A DNA stretch of 64,000 bases from Hanamia caeni (GCF_003721595.1 NZ_RJJR01000001.1:1-64000), one strand, 5' to 3'. Shown: positions 45,684 through 55,744, counted from the first letter of the stretch. Made by a program: numbers and translations. The notes: a model not told the origin generated them from the letters alone.

Positions 45684-47696
45684 TTAGCTGCAGCTTCCTT
45701 CGATATTTATCGAAGTGCCTTCGCCCGTAGCAGAAATAATATCTACTGTACCGTTTAAATATTCGGCTCTGGCCCTGATATTTGCAAGGCCTGCGCCGGA
45801 GTGTATTTCATCCGGCTTGGCGTCAAATCCTTTTCCATCATCTTCTACTGTCAGGTTAAAACGGTCGCCTTCACGAAACAATTGAATTAAAACGTTCCTG
45901 GCTTCTGCATGCCTTATTACATTATTTAGCAATTCCTGGATAATACGATAAATGACAATTTCATTGTTCTGTTCCATTCTTTTTTCCAGGCCATGTGTTT
46001 GCAGATTTACGTGCATATTCCCTGACAAATTCAGATTTTCGCAATAATTTTCAAGCGCTTCTTTTAATCCAAACTTAATCAATGCTTCCGGCATCATATT
46101 GTGCGAAACTCTTCGTAGTTCTGCAATGGATTGATCTAATTGTGCAATCACATTATTGAATGACATTGCGTTTTCTTCTGATAGCCATACATTTCCTTTC
46201 ATATTTGACATGGATAATTTTACACCTGATAACAAACCGCCAACTCCATCATGAAGGTCGCGGGCGAGCCTGCTTCTTTCGTTTTCCTGCCCCTTCATTA
46301 CCAACTCTGCGGCCTCAAGCTTTTTTTCTTTTTCCATTTCTCTCATCTGCTGCTCGTGCATCCTTTTGGTTTGTAAAAGAAGATGATTTTTGTTTTTATA
46401 ATTTTTATACAATAGTAAAGCAACAAATAATAATAAAATGCATCCTGCACTTAAGGAGATAATCAAAGTACGTCTCTGCTGCAGCGTTGATTTCTGAATC
46501 AGGTTATCTTTTTCTAAAGAAAGAATAATAGCCTGTTTACGTGCAGCCTGGTACTGGTTTTCAATCTCATTTATTTTTTTTAAGTTGGCCGATTTATCCA
46601 GGCTATCCTTCAGCCGGATGTAAGCCTGGTAAGTGTGAACCGCTTTTGCATTTTGGTCCATTGATGAATAAAGCTCTGAGAGGTATTTTAAAGAATTTAC
46701 CTCGCGTTTTTTGTCGCCTATCTTTTTGCTCAAATTCAGCGACTGTTCTAAATAATCAATACTTTCCTTGTATTTTTTATTTTGAGAAAAAATAATTCCC
46801 AGCTCCTGTAAAATATTTGCTTCCTGGAATTTATTATTCGATTGCTGTGAATACGAAAGTGATTTTTTATAATAATAAACGGCGCTGTCTTGTAGATTTT
46901 GGTCTTTATAATATTTGCCCATAATTCCATATTGAATACTGAATATGTATGGCGAATTTATTTTTTTGGAAAGCGGGTCAATTTTTTGAAATAATTTTTT
47001 GGCGTTGTTGTAATCTTTCAACTTTACGTAAGCAAGTGAGGTCAGCATTTGAACCTGGACAGTTTTTGAATCCGCTATTTTCTGCGAATTGCAAATTGCC
47101 AGCGCTTTTAAATCATATTCCAGCATTTTATCAAATTGCTCTATTTCATTGTACACATTTCCGATGTTGGTATAAGCGCTCACCAGGATATTCCACTTGT
47201 CAGGAAAATTGTATTTTCCCAACGCATCAATTCCGTCAAGATAATATTTGATAGCCTGCAATTGGTTGCCCTGTTCACTCATCACAGTTGCCATCGCCAT
47301 TTTATTAACGCTGAAATTTATTTTAGAAACTTCTGTGTTGACTAATTTGTAAAGTGAATCTGCTATTAAATAATAATGCGAGGCACTGTCATAATCACTG
47401 GAGCGTAAAAAGTTTGTGCCAATGTAATTATACGCTTGCCCTGTTTTATTAATGTCTTTTATTTTCCTGGCATTCACCGCAGCCCTATCAAGAAACATGC
47501 GTGCCGAGTCAGCATTAAAGAAGGAATAATCCCAGCCCAGTTGTAACAATATTTCAATTCGTAATGAATCCGGTAAATTTTTTTTTCTTAATTCATTCAT
47601 CAAACTGTCATGCGGGCTACTATCTGGAAACGCTTTCAACTGCCCAGCAATTATAAGAAGCAATAAAAAGATAAATTTCTCAGCCTTTGTGATCAT
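45684..47696 (-). CDS. TPR-containing sensor histidine kinase (HisKA_3 type)
   Basis: 670 residues. A signal peptide (about 8-22) leads to a periplasmic array of TPR repeats (about 50-370), a coiled coil (about 370-408), one membrane helix (411-430), a second coil, then a HisKA_3 dimerisation domain with His482 in ARDLHDGVGGLLS and an ATPase domain with NNVIRHAEA, DDGKGFD and GAGLANIRARAE. This layout is common in Bacteroidota for sensing of peptides or envelope state. It phosphorylates the LuxR-type regulator encoded next. Confidence 0.93.
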   Translation of the reverse strand: MITKAEKFIFLLLLIIAGQLKAFPDSSPHDSLMNELRKKNLPDSLRIEILLQLGWDYSFFNADSARMFLDRAAVNARKIKDINKTGQAYNYIGTNFLRSSDYDSASHYYLIADSLYKLVNTEVSKINFSVNKMAMATVMSEQGNQLQAIKYYLDGIDALGKYNFPDKWNILVSAYTNIGNVYNEIEQFDKMLEYDLKALAICNSQKIADSKTVQVQMLTSLAYVKLKDYNNAKKLFQKIDPLSKKINSPYIFSIQYGIMGKYYKDQNLQDSAVYYYKKSLSYSQQSNNKFQEANILQELGIIFSQNKKYKESIDYLEQSLNLSKKIGDKKREVNSLKYLSELYSSMDQNAKAVHTYQAYIRLKDSLDKSANLKKINEIENQYQAARKQAIILSLEKDNLIQKSTLQQRRTLIISLSAGCILLLFVALLLYKNYKNKNHLLLQTKRMHEQQMREMEKEKKLEAAELVMKGQENERSRLARDLHDGVGGLLSGVKLSMSNMKGNVWLSEENAMSFNNVIAQLDQSIAELRRVSHNMMPEALIKFGLKEALENYCENLNLSGNMHVNLQTHGLEKRMEQNNEIVIYRIIQELLNNVIRHAEARNVLIQLFREGDRFNLTVEDDGKGFDAKPDEIHSGAGLANIRARAEYLNGTVDIISATGEGTSINIEGSCS

Positions 47697-47909
47697 TATT
47701 TTTTGAAAGGATTTTATTCACGCAATAATGGAATGCAAACGAATTTCTCTAAAAAAAATCAGCTCTCCAACCATTTTAAAAAAATCCCCTTTTTCCGGTA
47801 GTTTTAAAATCCCTTCTTTTATGGGATTGTCTCAAAGCCTTATCTGCCGGACATTTGCTATAGTTAAAAAAATCTTCGCAGAAAATTTTCACCAGATAAA
47901 TTACAAATT

Positions 47910-49169
47910 ATGAAAAAGTTTTTTCTTGCATTGCCTTTCTCTTTATTCATTTGTTGCTTCATTCCATTTAAAAATTTAAATGGACAGTTTTTAAAAAAAA
48001 TAAAAAATGAAGTAAAAAACCGTGCTGAAAATAATATTATACATAAGGCAGGAAATGCTACCGATCGCGCCATTGATAATGCGGTAAACGGCACATCAAA
48101 TGATAAAACGCAAAAGGAAGAAACCACCGCAGTAAATGCTGAAGAGCCAAAAACAGATGAGAATCTTTCTAAAAAAACTACCACTGCAAAAGTTGCCGAT
48201 TATAAAAATTATGACTTTGTTCCTGGAGATAAAATTATTTTTGAACCGGACTTAAGCGCTGAGCCAGATGCCGAAATGCCGGCGCGTTTTATCATCAAAA
48301 AAGGAAATTCGGAAATACAAACTTTTGAAGGAGAAAAAATTTTGCATCTTCAGAAAGATGGCCAAACAACTGTGGCACCCTTGATGAGTTCAGAAAACTA
48401 TCTTCCTGAGCAGTTTACTCTTGAATTTGATATGATGTATGAAAACGATGAAGGGGCGTATTTCAGATATGTTAGTGATTTCAATGTAAACTTCCGTCAA
48501 CGTGGAGATGAAAATTATAGCGGGTATCCTCTATACCGGTTTAAAATAGATGGCACCTCTCGTGCGGTTTTCGGTGACCGTAACACAAGCACGGTAAGCT
48601 TTCCGGACGATCTCGCTAAATCTCTTGTCGGAAATACCTGGCATCACATTGCGATTTATGTTCGTAAAAATATTGGGAAGGCTTATGTAGATGGATACCG
48701 TGTTGTAGCTACAAATATGTTACCAGTAGGCGCGGCGAAAGTAGATATCAAAGCGGACAGGTATGGGATCAAAATAAAAAATGTACGGCTTGCTGCGGGC
48801 GGTGATGACAAATACAACAAGATTGTTACCGACGGAAAATTTATTACTCACGGAATTTTATTTGATGTAAATAAGTCTTCGATTAAACCGGAATCTATGG
48901 GTGCGCTAAATGAAATTACCAAACTAATGAAAGAACATGCAGATCTAAAATTTGAAATTGATGGCCACACTGACAGCGATGGAAATGATGATGCCAACAT
49001 GAAATTGTCGCAAAGCCGCGCGGATGCTGTAAAGGTTCAGTTAATAAAAATGGGCATTGATGAAAACCGTTTAACTGCAAAAGGCTTTGGCGAAACGAAA
49101 CCGATAGATAAAAACGATACTCCAGAAGGCAAAGCGAACAACAGGAGAGTAGAATTTGTGAAGATTTAG
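47910..49169 (+). CDS. OmpA-family outer-membrane protein with LamG-like domain
   Basis: 419 residues. Signal peptide (cleavage near LNGQ), then a Lys-rich helical start (FLKKIKNEVKNRAENNI) and low-complexity linker to about 95. The middle (about 105-300) has a concanavalin-like fold signature: FTLEFDMMYEND and NTWHHIAIYVRKNIGKAYVD. The C-terminal OmpA domain binds peptidoglycan: FEIDGHTDSDGNDDANMKLS, SQSRADAVK and NNRRVEFVK. It probably links cell wall and outer membrane. The next gene starts 52 bp downstream in the same direction. Confidence 0.9.
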   Translation: MKKFFLALPFSLFICCFIPFKNLNGQFLKKIKNEVKNRAENNIIHKAGNATDRAIDNAVNGTSNDKTQKEETTAVNAEEPKTDENLSKKTTTAKVADYKNYDFVPGDKIIFEPDLSAEPDAEMPARFIIKKGNSEIQTFEGEKILHLQKDGQTTVAPLMSSENYLPEQFTLEFDMMYENDEGAYFRYVSDFNVNFRQRGDENYSGYPLYRFKIDGTSRAVFGDRNTSTVSFPDDLAKSLVGNTWHHIAIYVRKNIGKAYVDGYRVVATNMLPVGAAKVDIKADRYGIKIKNVRLAAGGDDKYNKIVTDGKFITHGILFDVNKSSIKPESMGALNEITKLMKEHADLKFEIDGHTDSDGNDDANMKLSQSRADAVKVQLIKMGIDENRLTAKGFGETKPIDKNDTPEGKANNRRVEFVKI

Positions 49170-49221
49170 GGCACGGGAAAAACACAATTTTTGTTTGTAA
49201 GTTAACACCGAAATTTTTTTT

Positions 49222-50403
49222 ATGAATTCTCAAAAATATATTGCTGTTGTCCTGCTGTTTTGTTTGAATATATCACAGGCACTATCTCAATCTAAAATTA
49301 AACATGCTGAAGATGCCATCGGAAAAATAAAGAACAGTTCGCCGGAAATTTTTTTTAAAAGAGTAGATGCGGTAAAAAACATGAATCACGCGAAAGCGAC
49401 TTCGCTTAAAAAGACGCTGGCCAAAGAGTTGAATATTTTATTTTCTCAGCCCGTTTTTAATCCGCCAAAAGGCTTTGTTGTAAAAACTGGTTTTGGAATT
49501 AATAATGACCCATCGCAAAAAAATGTTTTAATTCCTGAATGTGATTTTGCTTTTAATTTTTATTATTTACTCCAGGATGGCAGCGGCGGCATAAAGGAAT
49601 CGATGGATGGAACCGCTCTGGGAATAGAAACAAATACCATTTCTCATTTTTTTGAACAGGTGGGCAATTTTTGGGAAGATTGCTCAAATGCTAAGGTGCC
49701 GGAATTTTTTGAACAACCTCCGATCTCGGATTCTACTGCAGATTATATTGAATTGGATTTTAGCAAATATGGATATCCTGCAATTGCGCCCAACCGCCCT
49801 TTTCGCATTATTAAAAGAAATCCCCGTCCACTCTTTGTACCTTTGACCCGGAGAGAATTTGTGGAATTTCTGATAGCTAAAAGAAAATATGAAATCAGTG
49901 AAGATGAAAAGGAAATTGCATACAATATAAAGAGCCTGAAAGAACCAGAGGAAACCTTGAAGAATCCACCATCCTATTTGACGCAGGAAACGATCGCTGC
50001 CTTAAAAGCCGGTATGCAAAATATTCAAAAAGCGAATGAGACTTTAAAACACCAAATAGCAGACAAAGCAGAAAAAATCAGGGAATTTCAAAACCTGGTC
50101 AGTTCAATGTCTTCAACAGATGCTGCTTCGCCGGCAAGACTTGATTATAATAAAGGAAAAGCTTTAGATGCAATAGAAGGCCTCGTAAGGGTGGGAAGAA
50201 TGGAGGGTGTTGGGTTATACAAAATAAATCCAGGTTATTATGATACTTCACCCGCAGCGCCTGCTGCGCAGTTGATTTTCGTGTATTACCAGATTCCGAA
50301 CCTAAGCATTTTTGAAAAAACGTCGTATAATTATCTTGAGCAAAAAACCATAAATCTTTTTAATCAATTGGATTATCATAAGCTGAAAGAAAGCATGGAA
50401 TGA
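49222..50403 (+). CDS. Exported protein of unknown function
   Basis: 393 residues with a signal peptide (cleavage near ALSQ). The mature protein begins with a helical stretch, continues in a mixed region with many aromatic residues, and has a coiled coil around 255-300 (QNIQKANETLKHQIADKAEK). No family recognised. It lies 52 bp after the OmpA-family gene and may be co-transcribed with it. Confidence 0.7.
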   Translation: MNSQKYIAVVLLFCLNISQALSQSKIKHAEDAIGKIKNSSPEIFFKRVDAVKNMNHAKATSLKKTLAKELNILFSQPVFNPPKGFVVKTGFGINNDPSQKNVLIPECDFAFNFYYLLQDGSGGIKESMDGTALGIETNTISHFFEQVGNFWEDCSNAKVPEFFEQPPISDSTADYIELDFSKYGYPAIAPNRPFRIIKRNPRPLFVPLTRREFVEFLIAKRKYEISEDEKEIAYNIKSLKEPEETLKNPPSYLTQETIAALKAGMQNIQKANETLKHQIADKAEKIREFQNLVSSMSSTDAASPARLDYNKGKALDAIEGLVRVGRMEGVGLYKINPGYYDTSPAAPAAQLIFVYYQIPNLSIFEKTSYNYLEQKTINLFNQLDYHKLKESME

Positions 50404-50568
50404 TTGTTCCTATTAAGGTAAATCTTTACGGAGCTTGCGATTGCGGCACAGAATAAAAATTATCATTATTTGCTGCTTTACTATTAGCATAGCCGTTCCC
50501 GGCAGAATCAAATTTGGATATTTCAGTTATCGTAAGGATTTTATCTTACTTTGAGCATCTCAAAAGTG

Positions 50569-51279
50569 ATGAAAGCGAAATTTTCTTACCATATTTTTTT
50601 TGGATTTTGTTGTTTATTCTTTTTTTGCCAAAATGCATTTTGCCAGAATACGCAGTTGGATTCAGCAAACACTTATTATAAAACCGAAAGAGGACCTTAC
50701 TGGACGAAGGCTCAGTTGGACTCATTTTTAACGTCGAGAAAGAACAGCCGCTACAAGCTCGTTGCCCGCACAACATCTTTCGAAAAAAGATATGACAGCA
50801 TAATTTATTTTGTAAATCTCAGAATGGATCCTGTGGCCGTTGATAATCTTAACCGTCCCTGGGAAGGCCAGGCATTGCCTCAATTTGCTTTTAGGGATAT
50901 GGCAAACAATCTTATCAATTCTAAAAATCTGATAGGCAAACCTGTAGTGCTTAACATCTGGTTTACTACATGCGGCCCATGTATCGAAGAAATACCGGAT
51001 CTAAACCGTCTTAGGAATGAATATGCGAATTCGGGTGCCGTTTTTCTGGCCATTACTTTTGATAAAAAAAGCGCCGTAGTAAATTTTCTAAAAAGGCATC
51101 CGTTTAATTTTACGATTATACCTGAAGCAAAATGGTATTGCGACCAGGTTACCGGCCTTTATCCCTTAACTTTTTTTGTTGATAAGAATGGCATTATCCG
51201 TTATGCCGAACATGTGCTTCCGTTTTCATTCGACACGCTGAAGGACGATTTAAAAGCGGTTTTGAAAAACAATTTTTAA
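50569..51279 (+). CDS. TlpA-like exported thiol-disulfide oxidoreductase
   Basis: 236 residues from the ATG at 50569. A signal peptide (cleavage near AFCQ) is followed by a 90-residue N-terminal part, then a redoxin domain (about 100-236): LPQFAFRDMANN, KPVVLNIWFTTCGPCIEEIP with the CGPC active site, VFLAITFDKK and the cis-Pro region YPLTFFVDKNGIIRYAEH. It is periplasmic and likely to reduce or shuffle disulfides, for example in cytochrome c maturation. The frame also opens with TTG at 50551; the ATG gives a normal signal peptide. Single gene. Confidence 0.92.
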   Translation: MKAKFSYHIFFGFCCLFFFCQNAFCQNTQLDSANTYYKTERGPYWTKAQLDSFLTSRKNSRYKLVARTTSFEKRYDSIIYFVNLRMDPVAVDNLNRPWEGQALPQFAFRDMANNLINSKNLIGKPVVLNIWFTTCGPCIEEIPDLNRLRNEYANSGAVFLAITFDKKSAVVNFLKRHPFNFTIIPEAKWYCDQVTGLYPLTFFVDKNGIIRYAEHVLPFSFDTLKDDLKAVLKNNF

Positions 51280-51437
51280 TTTCATAACGGAAATAACTAA
51301 GCGGAATTAGAAGTGTTTTCAAAGATACATGCTAACATTGTTTTGATTTTAGCCAGTAAAGAAATCTGCCAACAGCAGATAAATAAAAAAACTGAATTCT
51401 TATTTTCCGATTGTTGTTGAGTATTAAATATAAGTAT

Positions 51438-51923
51438 ATGCACATCAAAATTTTAGTGACAGGAGGAACATTTGATAAAGAATACGATGAACGTACGGGC
51501 CAGCTTTTTTTCAAAAGCACCCATCTTGGCGAAATGTTGCGACGTGGAAGATGCAATGCGGATGTTGCAGTTGAAACTTTAATGATGATTGATAGCCTCG
51601 ATATGACCGACAAAGAGCGTAAGATTATTGCAGACCATTGCAGGCAGGCAGAAGAAAAACACATTGTAATTACGCATGGCACAGATACGATGGAAATTAC
51701 CGGGAAATTTCTTTCGGAAGCCGGCATTCCCAAAACAATTGTGCTTACAGGGGCTATGATACCGTATAAGTTTGGCAGTTCAGATGGTTTTTTTAATCTC
51801 GGAAGCGCACTTGCATTTTCCCAGGCGCTTCCTTATGGCGTGTATGTAGCAATGAACGGCCAATGTTTTGATGCAGCCCATGTAAGAAAAAATAAGGAAA
51901 AGGGAATCTTCGAACCGATTTAG
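51438..51923 (+). CDS. Asparaginase N-domain protein (half-length)
   Basis: 161 residues against about 330 for L-asparaginase. The frame opens from a TTG at 51411, but MHIKILVTGGTFDKEYD at 51438 is the family start. It keeps the nucleophile Thr motif GGTFDK, ITHGTDTMEITG with the second catalytic Thr-Asp pair, and IPKTIVLTGAMIP with the Lys position, but the second domain of the two-domain enzyme is absent. Stop is normal and no downstream remnant is visible, so it looks like a stand-alone small family rather than a broken gene. Activity is uncertain. Confidence 0.82.
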   Translation: MHIKILVTGGTFDKEYDERTGQLFFKSTHLGEMLRRGRCNADVAVETLMMIDSLDMTDKERKIIADHCRQAEEKHIVITHGTDTMEITGKFLSEAGIPKTIVLTGAMIPYKFGSSDGFFNLGSALAFSQALPYGVYVAMNGQCFDAAHVRKNKEKGIFEPI

Positions 51924-52405
51924 AAATGTGAAACAATGAGCCAACATAAAAACTCCCATAAATTATTTTACGGGAGCCTTAACTGAGTGCGGAAAGTTAG
52001 GCATTCGAATCCCATTTCTCGCGTGGGATTTAGAATGCTGTAATAGCATGCCGATTGCTTCCAAAACCAATACAAGCACTATTTTTGTTCTCTACAAATC
52101 AATTTGCGGTGTCAGGTAATATCTCCACTGGGATTATTGCAGTTGGCCACATCTGAGGCCCTGCTCCTGGAAATGTGATTATGTGAATTCATACAGTGAC
52201 TATATAAATAGCTATTAGATGAATATTTACTACAATTCTCATTCTACTTTTTCACCGTAAGAAATCCTCATGTGTTCTTTGCTTTCTGCTTTTTTCACTT
52301 ACAGCAATAATTTGTAACTCTTTTTCTTTTTTAAACTCTATTGTGTAAGAAAGGAACCTGATTTTCAATAGTATTAAGCTAAAGTGCAATAAAAAATTAA
52401 GACAG
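51924..52405. other. Spacer with two hairpins
   Basis: 482 bp without a supported gene. CTCCC (51953-51957) pairs with GGGAG (51972-51976), a possible weak terminator for the asparaginase gene but with no T-run. A longer imperfect stem pairs GCATTC/AATCCCA (52001-52014) with TGGGATT/GAATGC (52024-52038), with a one-base asymmetry. The rest is AT-rich and featureless. Confidence 0.4.
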
Positions 52406-52903
52406 ATGAAAAGTAATCATGAATTTAGTAAACATGTCGGTGCATTTGGCTCAGCTCTCGGCAAAGGTTTGATCGCTGGTTTGGTGGGTACTGCAGCTAT
52501 CACTCTTTCCCAAACAATAGAAAGAAAGATCACAGGTAAGCCCACAAGTTTTGCACCCGGTGATGCTGCATCAAAGGCATTGGATATTGAAGCTTCTAAA
52601 ATGGAAGCAAGGAAAAAGTTTTCTGATGAAGTAAATTGGGTTTATGGTACAAGCTGGGGATCAGCACGGGTGATATTATCGCTTTTCGGAATTAAGGGAT
52701 TTCCTGCAACAGCCATTCATTGGGTTGCCATATTTTATACTGCTATTACTATAGAGCCGGATTTTGAAGTGGCACCGCCAATCAACGAATGGAGTAAAAA
52801 AGATCTCGCCATGTTTGCGCTTCATCATGTAATCTATGCTACTACCGCGGGATTCGTTTTTGACGCGATCAATGATACTAAAAGTGATTTGACAGAAGAT
52901 TAA
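52406..52903 (+). CDS. Membrane protein of unknown function
   Basis: 165 residues. Hydrophobic segments lie at about 19-35 (GKGLIAGLVGTAAITLSQTI), 85-112 and 136-155. The first, Gly-rich helix recalls YagU/DUF1440-type proteins, but the match is not strong. It is 37 bp upstream of the GH15 gene in the same direction, so the two probably share a transcript. The protein could be a stress-related inner-membrane protein; no function is assigned. Confidence 0.7.
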   Translation: MKSNHEFSKHVGAFGSALGKGLIAGLVGTAAITLSQTIERKITGKPTSFAPGDAASKALDIEASKMEARKKFSDEVNWVYGTSWGSARVILSLFGIKGFPATAIHWVAIFYTAITIEPDFEVAPPINEWSKKDLAMFALHHVIYATTAGFVFDAINDTKSDLTED

Positions 52904-52940
52904 TTTTTGACAGTAAACCAACAAAAAATGGCAATTTATA

Positions 52941-55334
52941 ATGGGCTCTAATTCTATAATACCTCCCGGCGCTCCCGGGATGCCGGGCACCTGGACTTCA
53001 AGTTCAAAATCAGGGATTGGCAAATCTGTCAATTCGAATTCTTTTCTTGCTTTTACTATCGGACGCGGTATTTTAAATGAAGTTTTTTACCCCACGGAAG
53101 ATATGGCATGCCTGAGGAGTTTGGAATTTCTTGTATCAGATGGGAACCGGTTTTTTTCAGAAGAAAAAAATGACACTGATCATTCCATAAACTGGATGAA
53201 AGAAGGCGTTCCTGCTTTTCACATTATCAATACATGTAAACAAAGAAGATACTCCATAGAAAAGGAAATTATATCCGACCCGCTTCGTAATACCGTTCTT
53301 CAGCAAATTATTTTCAATCCCTCATCAAATGATACATGGCCGGAATGTAACTTATATGTGCTGTTATCACCTCATATTAATAATAATGGTGCAGGAAATA
53401 GTGGATGGAAAGGTTTTTACCACGGAATACCGATGTTGTTTGCACAACGCGATAACACTTCACTTGCATTAGCCTGTTCATCCGGGTATTTAAAATGTTC
53501 AGTAGGTTATGTTGGCGTTTCCGATGGCTATACCGATTTAAAACAGCATTACAAGATGGAATGGGAATATCAACAAGCAGACAAAGGAAATATTGCCCTA
53601 ACTGCTCAAATTGATTTTTCGAAAAATAAAAAAGTAGTGCTGGCGCTTGGTTTTGGAAGTACCCCCGGAGATGCTGCCAACCAGGCGTGGTCAAGTATTT
53701 TGGATGGGTTTGATCTTGCCAGGGAAAGATACATTTATGAATGGCAAAAGTGGCAAAGGTTATTAAAAAATCTCAAATCAGATAGAAATACAGTGGGAAG
53801 GAATTTCAGGTCAAGTGCGGCCGTATTACGGATACATGATTCAAAAAAATTCCCCGGCGGAATTATTGCCAGCCTTTCCATACCATGGGGAAATCAAAAA
53901 GGCGACGGCGACCTCGGTGGTTACCATCTTGTTTGGCCACGCGATTTAGCATTAAGTTCCGGCGGTTTCCTCGAATTGAAAACAGAAGATAATTTATTAC
54001 GCGTTCTCAATTATTTAATGTCAACACAGAAATCTGATGGTAGCTGGACTCAGAATATGTGGCTTGAAGGCACACCCTATTGGAATGGAATTCAGATGGA
54101 TCAGATAGCACTTGCTATTTTACTGGTCGATAATGCTTTTAACCAAAATTTTCTAAATAAAGAAAGAATCGCACGATATTGGCCCATCGTAAAAAAAGCC
54201 ATCATTTACCTGGTTAAAAATGGCCCTTCAACCGAACAGGACAGGTGGGAAGAAGAATCAGGTATTACTCCCTTTACCCTTGCTGCTGAAATTGCCGCTT
54301 TATTGGCAGGTGCTGCACTTGCAGAAGCAAATGATGAAAAGGAAGTTGCTCAATATTGCAGGGAAACAGCCGACTATTGGAATGATAATATAGAACGGTG
54401 GCTTTATGTAACAGACACGGCTATATCAAAAGAAATCGGAGTAGAAGGTTATTACATGCGAATTAATCCATCCGGATTGCCGGCAAATGAAGTAAAGGAG
54501 CAATACCTTAATCTTAAGAATCATGAGGGCGAAGAGGGAAAAATTTTATTAGGCGATTTAATTTGTGTTGATGCTATTGCACTGGTGAGATTTGGTCTGC
54601 GTGCAGCAGATGACCCTCTGGTTTTAAATACTATTAAAGTAATTGATGCAAAATTGAAAGTTAATACCCCTTCAGGGCCTTGCTGGCACCGTTATACCAA
54701 AGACGGATATGGAGAAGATCAAAACGGAAACTTTTCGTCGACACATGGTATAGGCAGAGCCTGGCCCTTGCTGACCGGAGAAAGAGGCCATTACGAAATA
54801 GCCGCGGGAAGAATAGATAAAGCAAAAAAATTATTAAAAGCAATGGAATTGTTTTCCAATAATTCTTTGCTGCCGGAACAAATCTGGGATGCTACTGATA
54901 TTCCTGAGAAGGGATTGTTTTTTGGAAAGCATTCGGGTTCTGCAATGCCATTAACGTGGGCACACGCAGAGTATATCAAATTATGCAGTTCCATAAAAAA
55001 GAAAAAGATCTGTGATTTGCCTGCGTATACAACCCAGCGATATATTAAGAATAAAGTAACCTCCTTAATTGTTGTCTGGCGTTTTAACCACCAGGAAAAA
55101 ATAATTTCATTCAAAAAAATATTGCGGATAGAAGTTTTAGCAGAAGCTAATGTCCGGTGGACAGATAATAACTGGGAAACGTACACCGACCTAAACACAA
55201 AAGATACAAATATTGGAATTTTTGTTGTTGATATTCCATGCAATAACTTAAGAGTAAGTAATATCAGCTTTACCTTTTTTTGGGAACAGGCCAATCACTG
55301 GGAGAATAAAAATTTCGAAATAAAAGTTGTGTGA
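52941..55334 (+). CDS. GH15 glucoamylase-like glucosidase
   Basis: 797 residues with no signal peptide, so cytoplasmic. The N-terminal beta-sandwich starts with the typical PPGAPGMPGTWTSSSKSGIG; the (alpha/alpha)6 barrel spans about 285-690. The barrel has HLVWPRDLA, QKSDGSWTQNMWLEG and catalytic Glu in DRWEEESGITPF (437-439), with a second Glu near LLPEQIWDA. A C-terminal beta domain (about 700-797) resembles the extra domain of glucodextranases. It removes glucose from alpha-glucans (glycogen, dextrin) or, in related cytosolic enzymes, trehalose. It follows the membrane-protein gene by 37 bp. Confidence 0.92.
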   Translation: MGSNSIIPPGAPGMPGTWTSSSKSGIGKSVNSNSFLAFTIGRGILNEVFYPTEDMACLRSLEFLVSDGNRFFSEEKNDTDHSINWMKEGVPAFHIINTCKQRRYSIEKEIISDPLRNTVLQQIIFNPSSNDTWPECNLYVLLSPHINNNGAGNSGWKGFYHGIPMLFAQRDNTSLALACSSGYLKCSVGYVGVSDGYTDLKQHYKMEWEYQQADKGNIALTAQIDFSKNKKVVLALGFGSTPGDAANQAWSSILDGFDLARERYIYEWQKWQRLLKNLKSDRNTVGRNFRSSAAVLRIHDSKKFPGGIIASLSIPWGNQKGDGDLGGYHLVWPRDLALSSGGFLELKTEDNLLRVLNYLMSTQKSDGSWTQNMWLEGTPYWNGIQMDQIALAILLVDNAFNQNFLNKERIARYWPIVKKAIIYLVKNGPSTEQDRWEEESGITPFTLAAEIAALLAGAALAEANDEKEVAQYCRETADYWNDNIERWLYVTDTAISKEIGVEGYYMRINPSGLPANEVKEQYLNLKNHEGEEGKILLGDLICVDAIALVRFGLRAADDPLVLNTIKVIDAKLKVNTPSGPCWHRYTKDGYGEDQNGNFSSTHGIGRAWPLLTGERGHYEIAAGRIDKAKKLLKAMELFSNNSLLPEQIWDATDIPEKGLFFGKHSGSAMPLTWAHAEYIKLCSSIKKKKICDLPAYTTQRYIKNKVTSLIVVWRFNHQEKIISFKKILRIEVLAEANVRWTDNNWETYTDLNTKDTNIGIFVVDIPCNNLRVSNISFTFFWEQANHWENKNFEIKVV

Positions 55335-55540
55335 CAAGCAATAACAAATCAGGAACCTTCTGCTGCTGATCTATGATGCCCAATCATAAAAAAGAAAATA
55401 AGGTAAGGTGTTTAAAAGAAAAAACTTCTTCTTTTATAATCCTTCTATCAACTGTTTGTTTCTTTGATTTATATAGAATGCTTGTTAATGCCATCTGATT
55501 TTCTGCGAACTTGATTATTACTTTACCGAAGCATAAATTT

Positions 55541-55660
55541 CAATTTGTAAAAGGCTTTGGTCAGGATGTAAGCGGAGAAATGTATGTAGCTACTTCAATG
55601 CATTTAGGGCCTGCGGGAAATATCGGAAAGATATATAAATTAGTGGCAGAGAAGAAGTGA
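55541..55660 (+). pseudogene. C-terminal remnant of a PQQ-dependent sugar dehydrogenase
   Basis: The frame ending at the TGA at 55658-55660 reads QFVKGFGQDVSGEMYVATS, then MHLGPAGNIGKIYKLVAEKK. This matches the last strand-turn-strand of soluble aldose/PQQ sugar dehydrogenase beta-propellers, which usually end GFGEDxxGExYvlt...GxxGkvYkiv. The frame is open only back to a TGA at 55496, with no start codon or upstream propeller sequence. So only about 40 codons of what is normally a 350-450-codon gene remain, but these are well preserved. Confidence 0.6.
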
Positions 55661-55694
55661 TCATTCTATAAAACGATAATTGAATGTAAACTAT

Positions 55695-55744
55695 AATTAC
55701 AAGGGCAGGATATTTCTACTCCGCCCTTGTAATTTAAAATAAAG
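55695..55744. terminator. Perfect 12-bp hairpin between convergent units
   Basis: AATTACAAGGGC (55695-55706) and GCCCTTGTAATT (55733-55744) are exact reverse complements around a 26-nt loop. No T-run follows on either strand, so it could be a factor-assisted terminator or an RNA-stabilising end for the minus-strand TonB receptor transcript. Confidence 0.5.

Noticed and set aside
52001..52024. TTCGAATCCC resembling a tRNA T-loop
   Set aside because: No acceptor, D or anticodon arms can be built around it; the segment pairs better with the inverted repeat just downstream.
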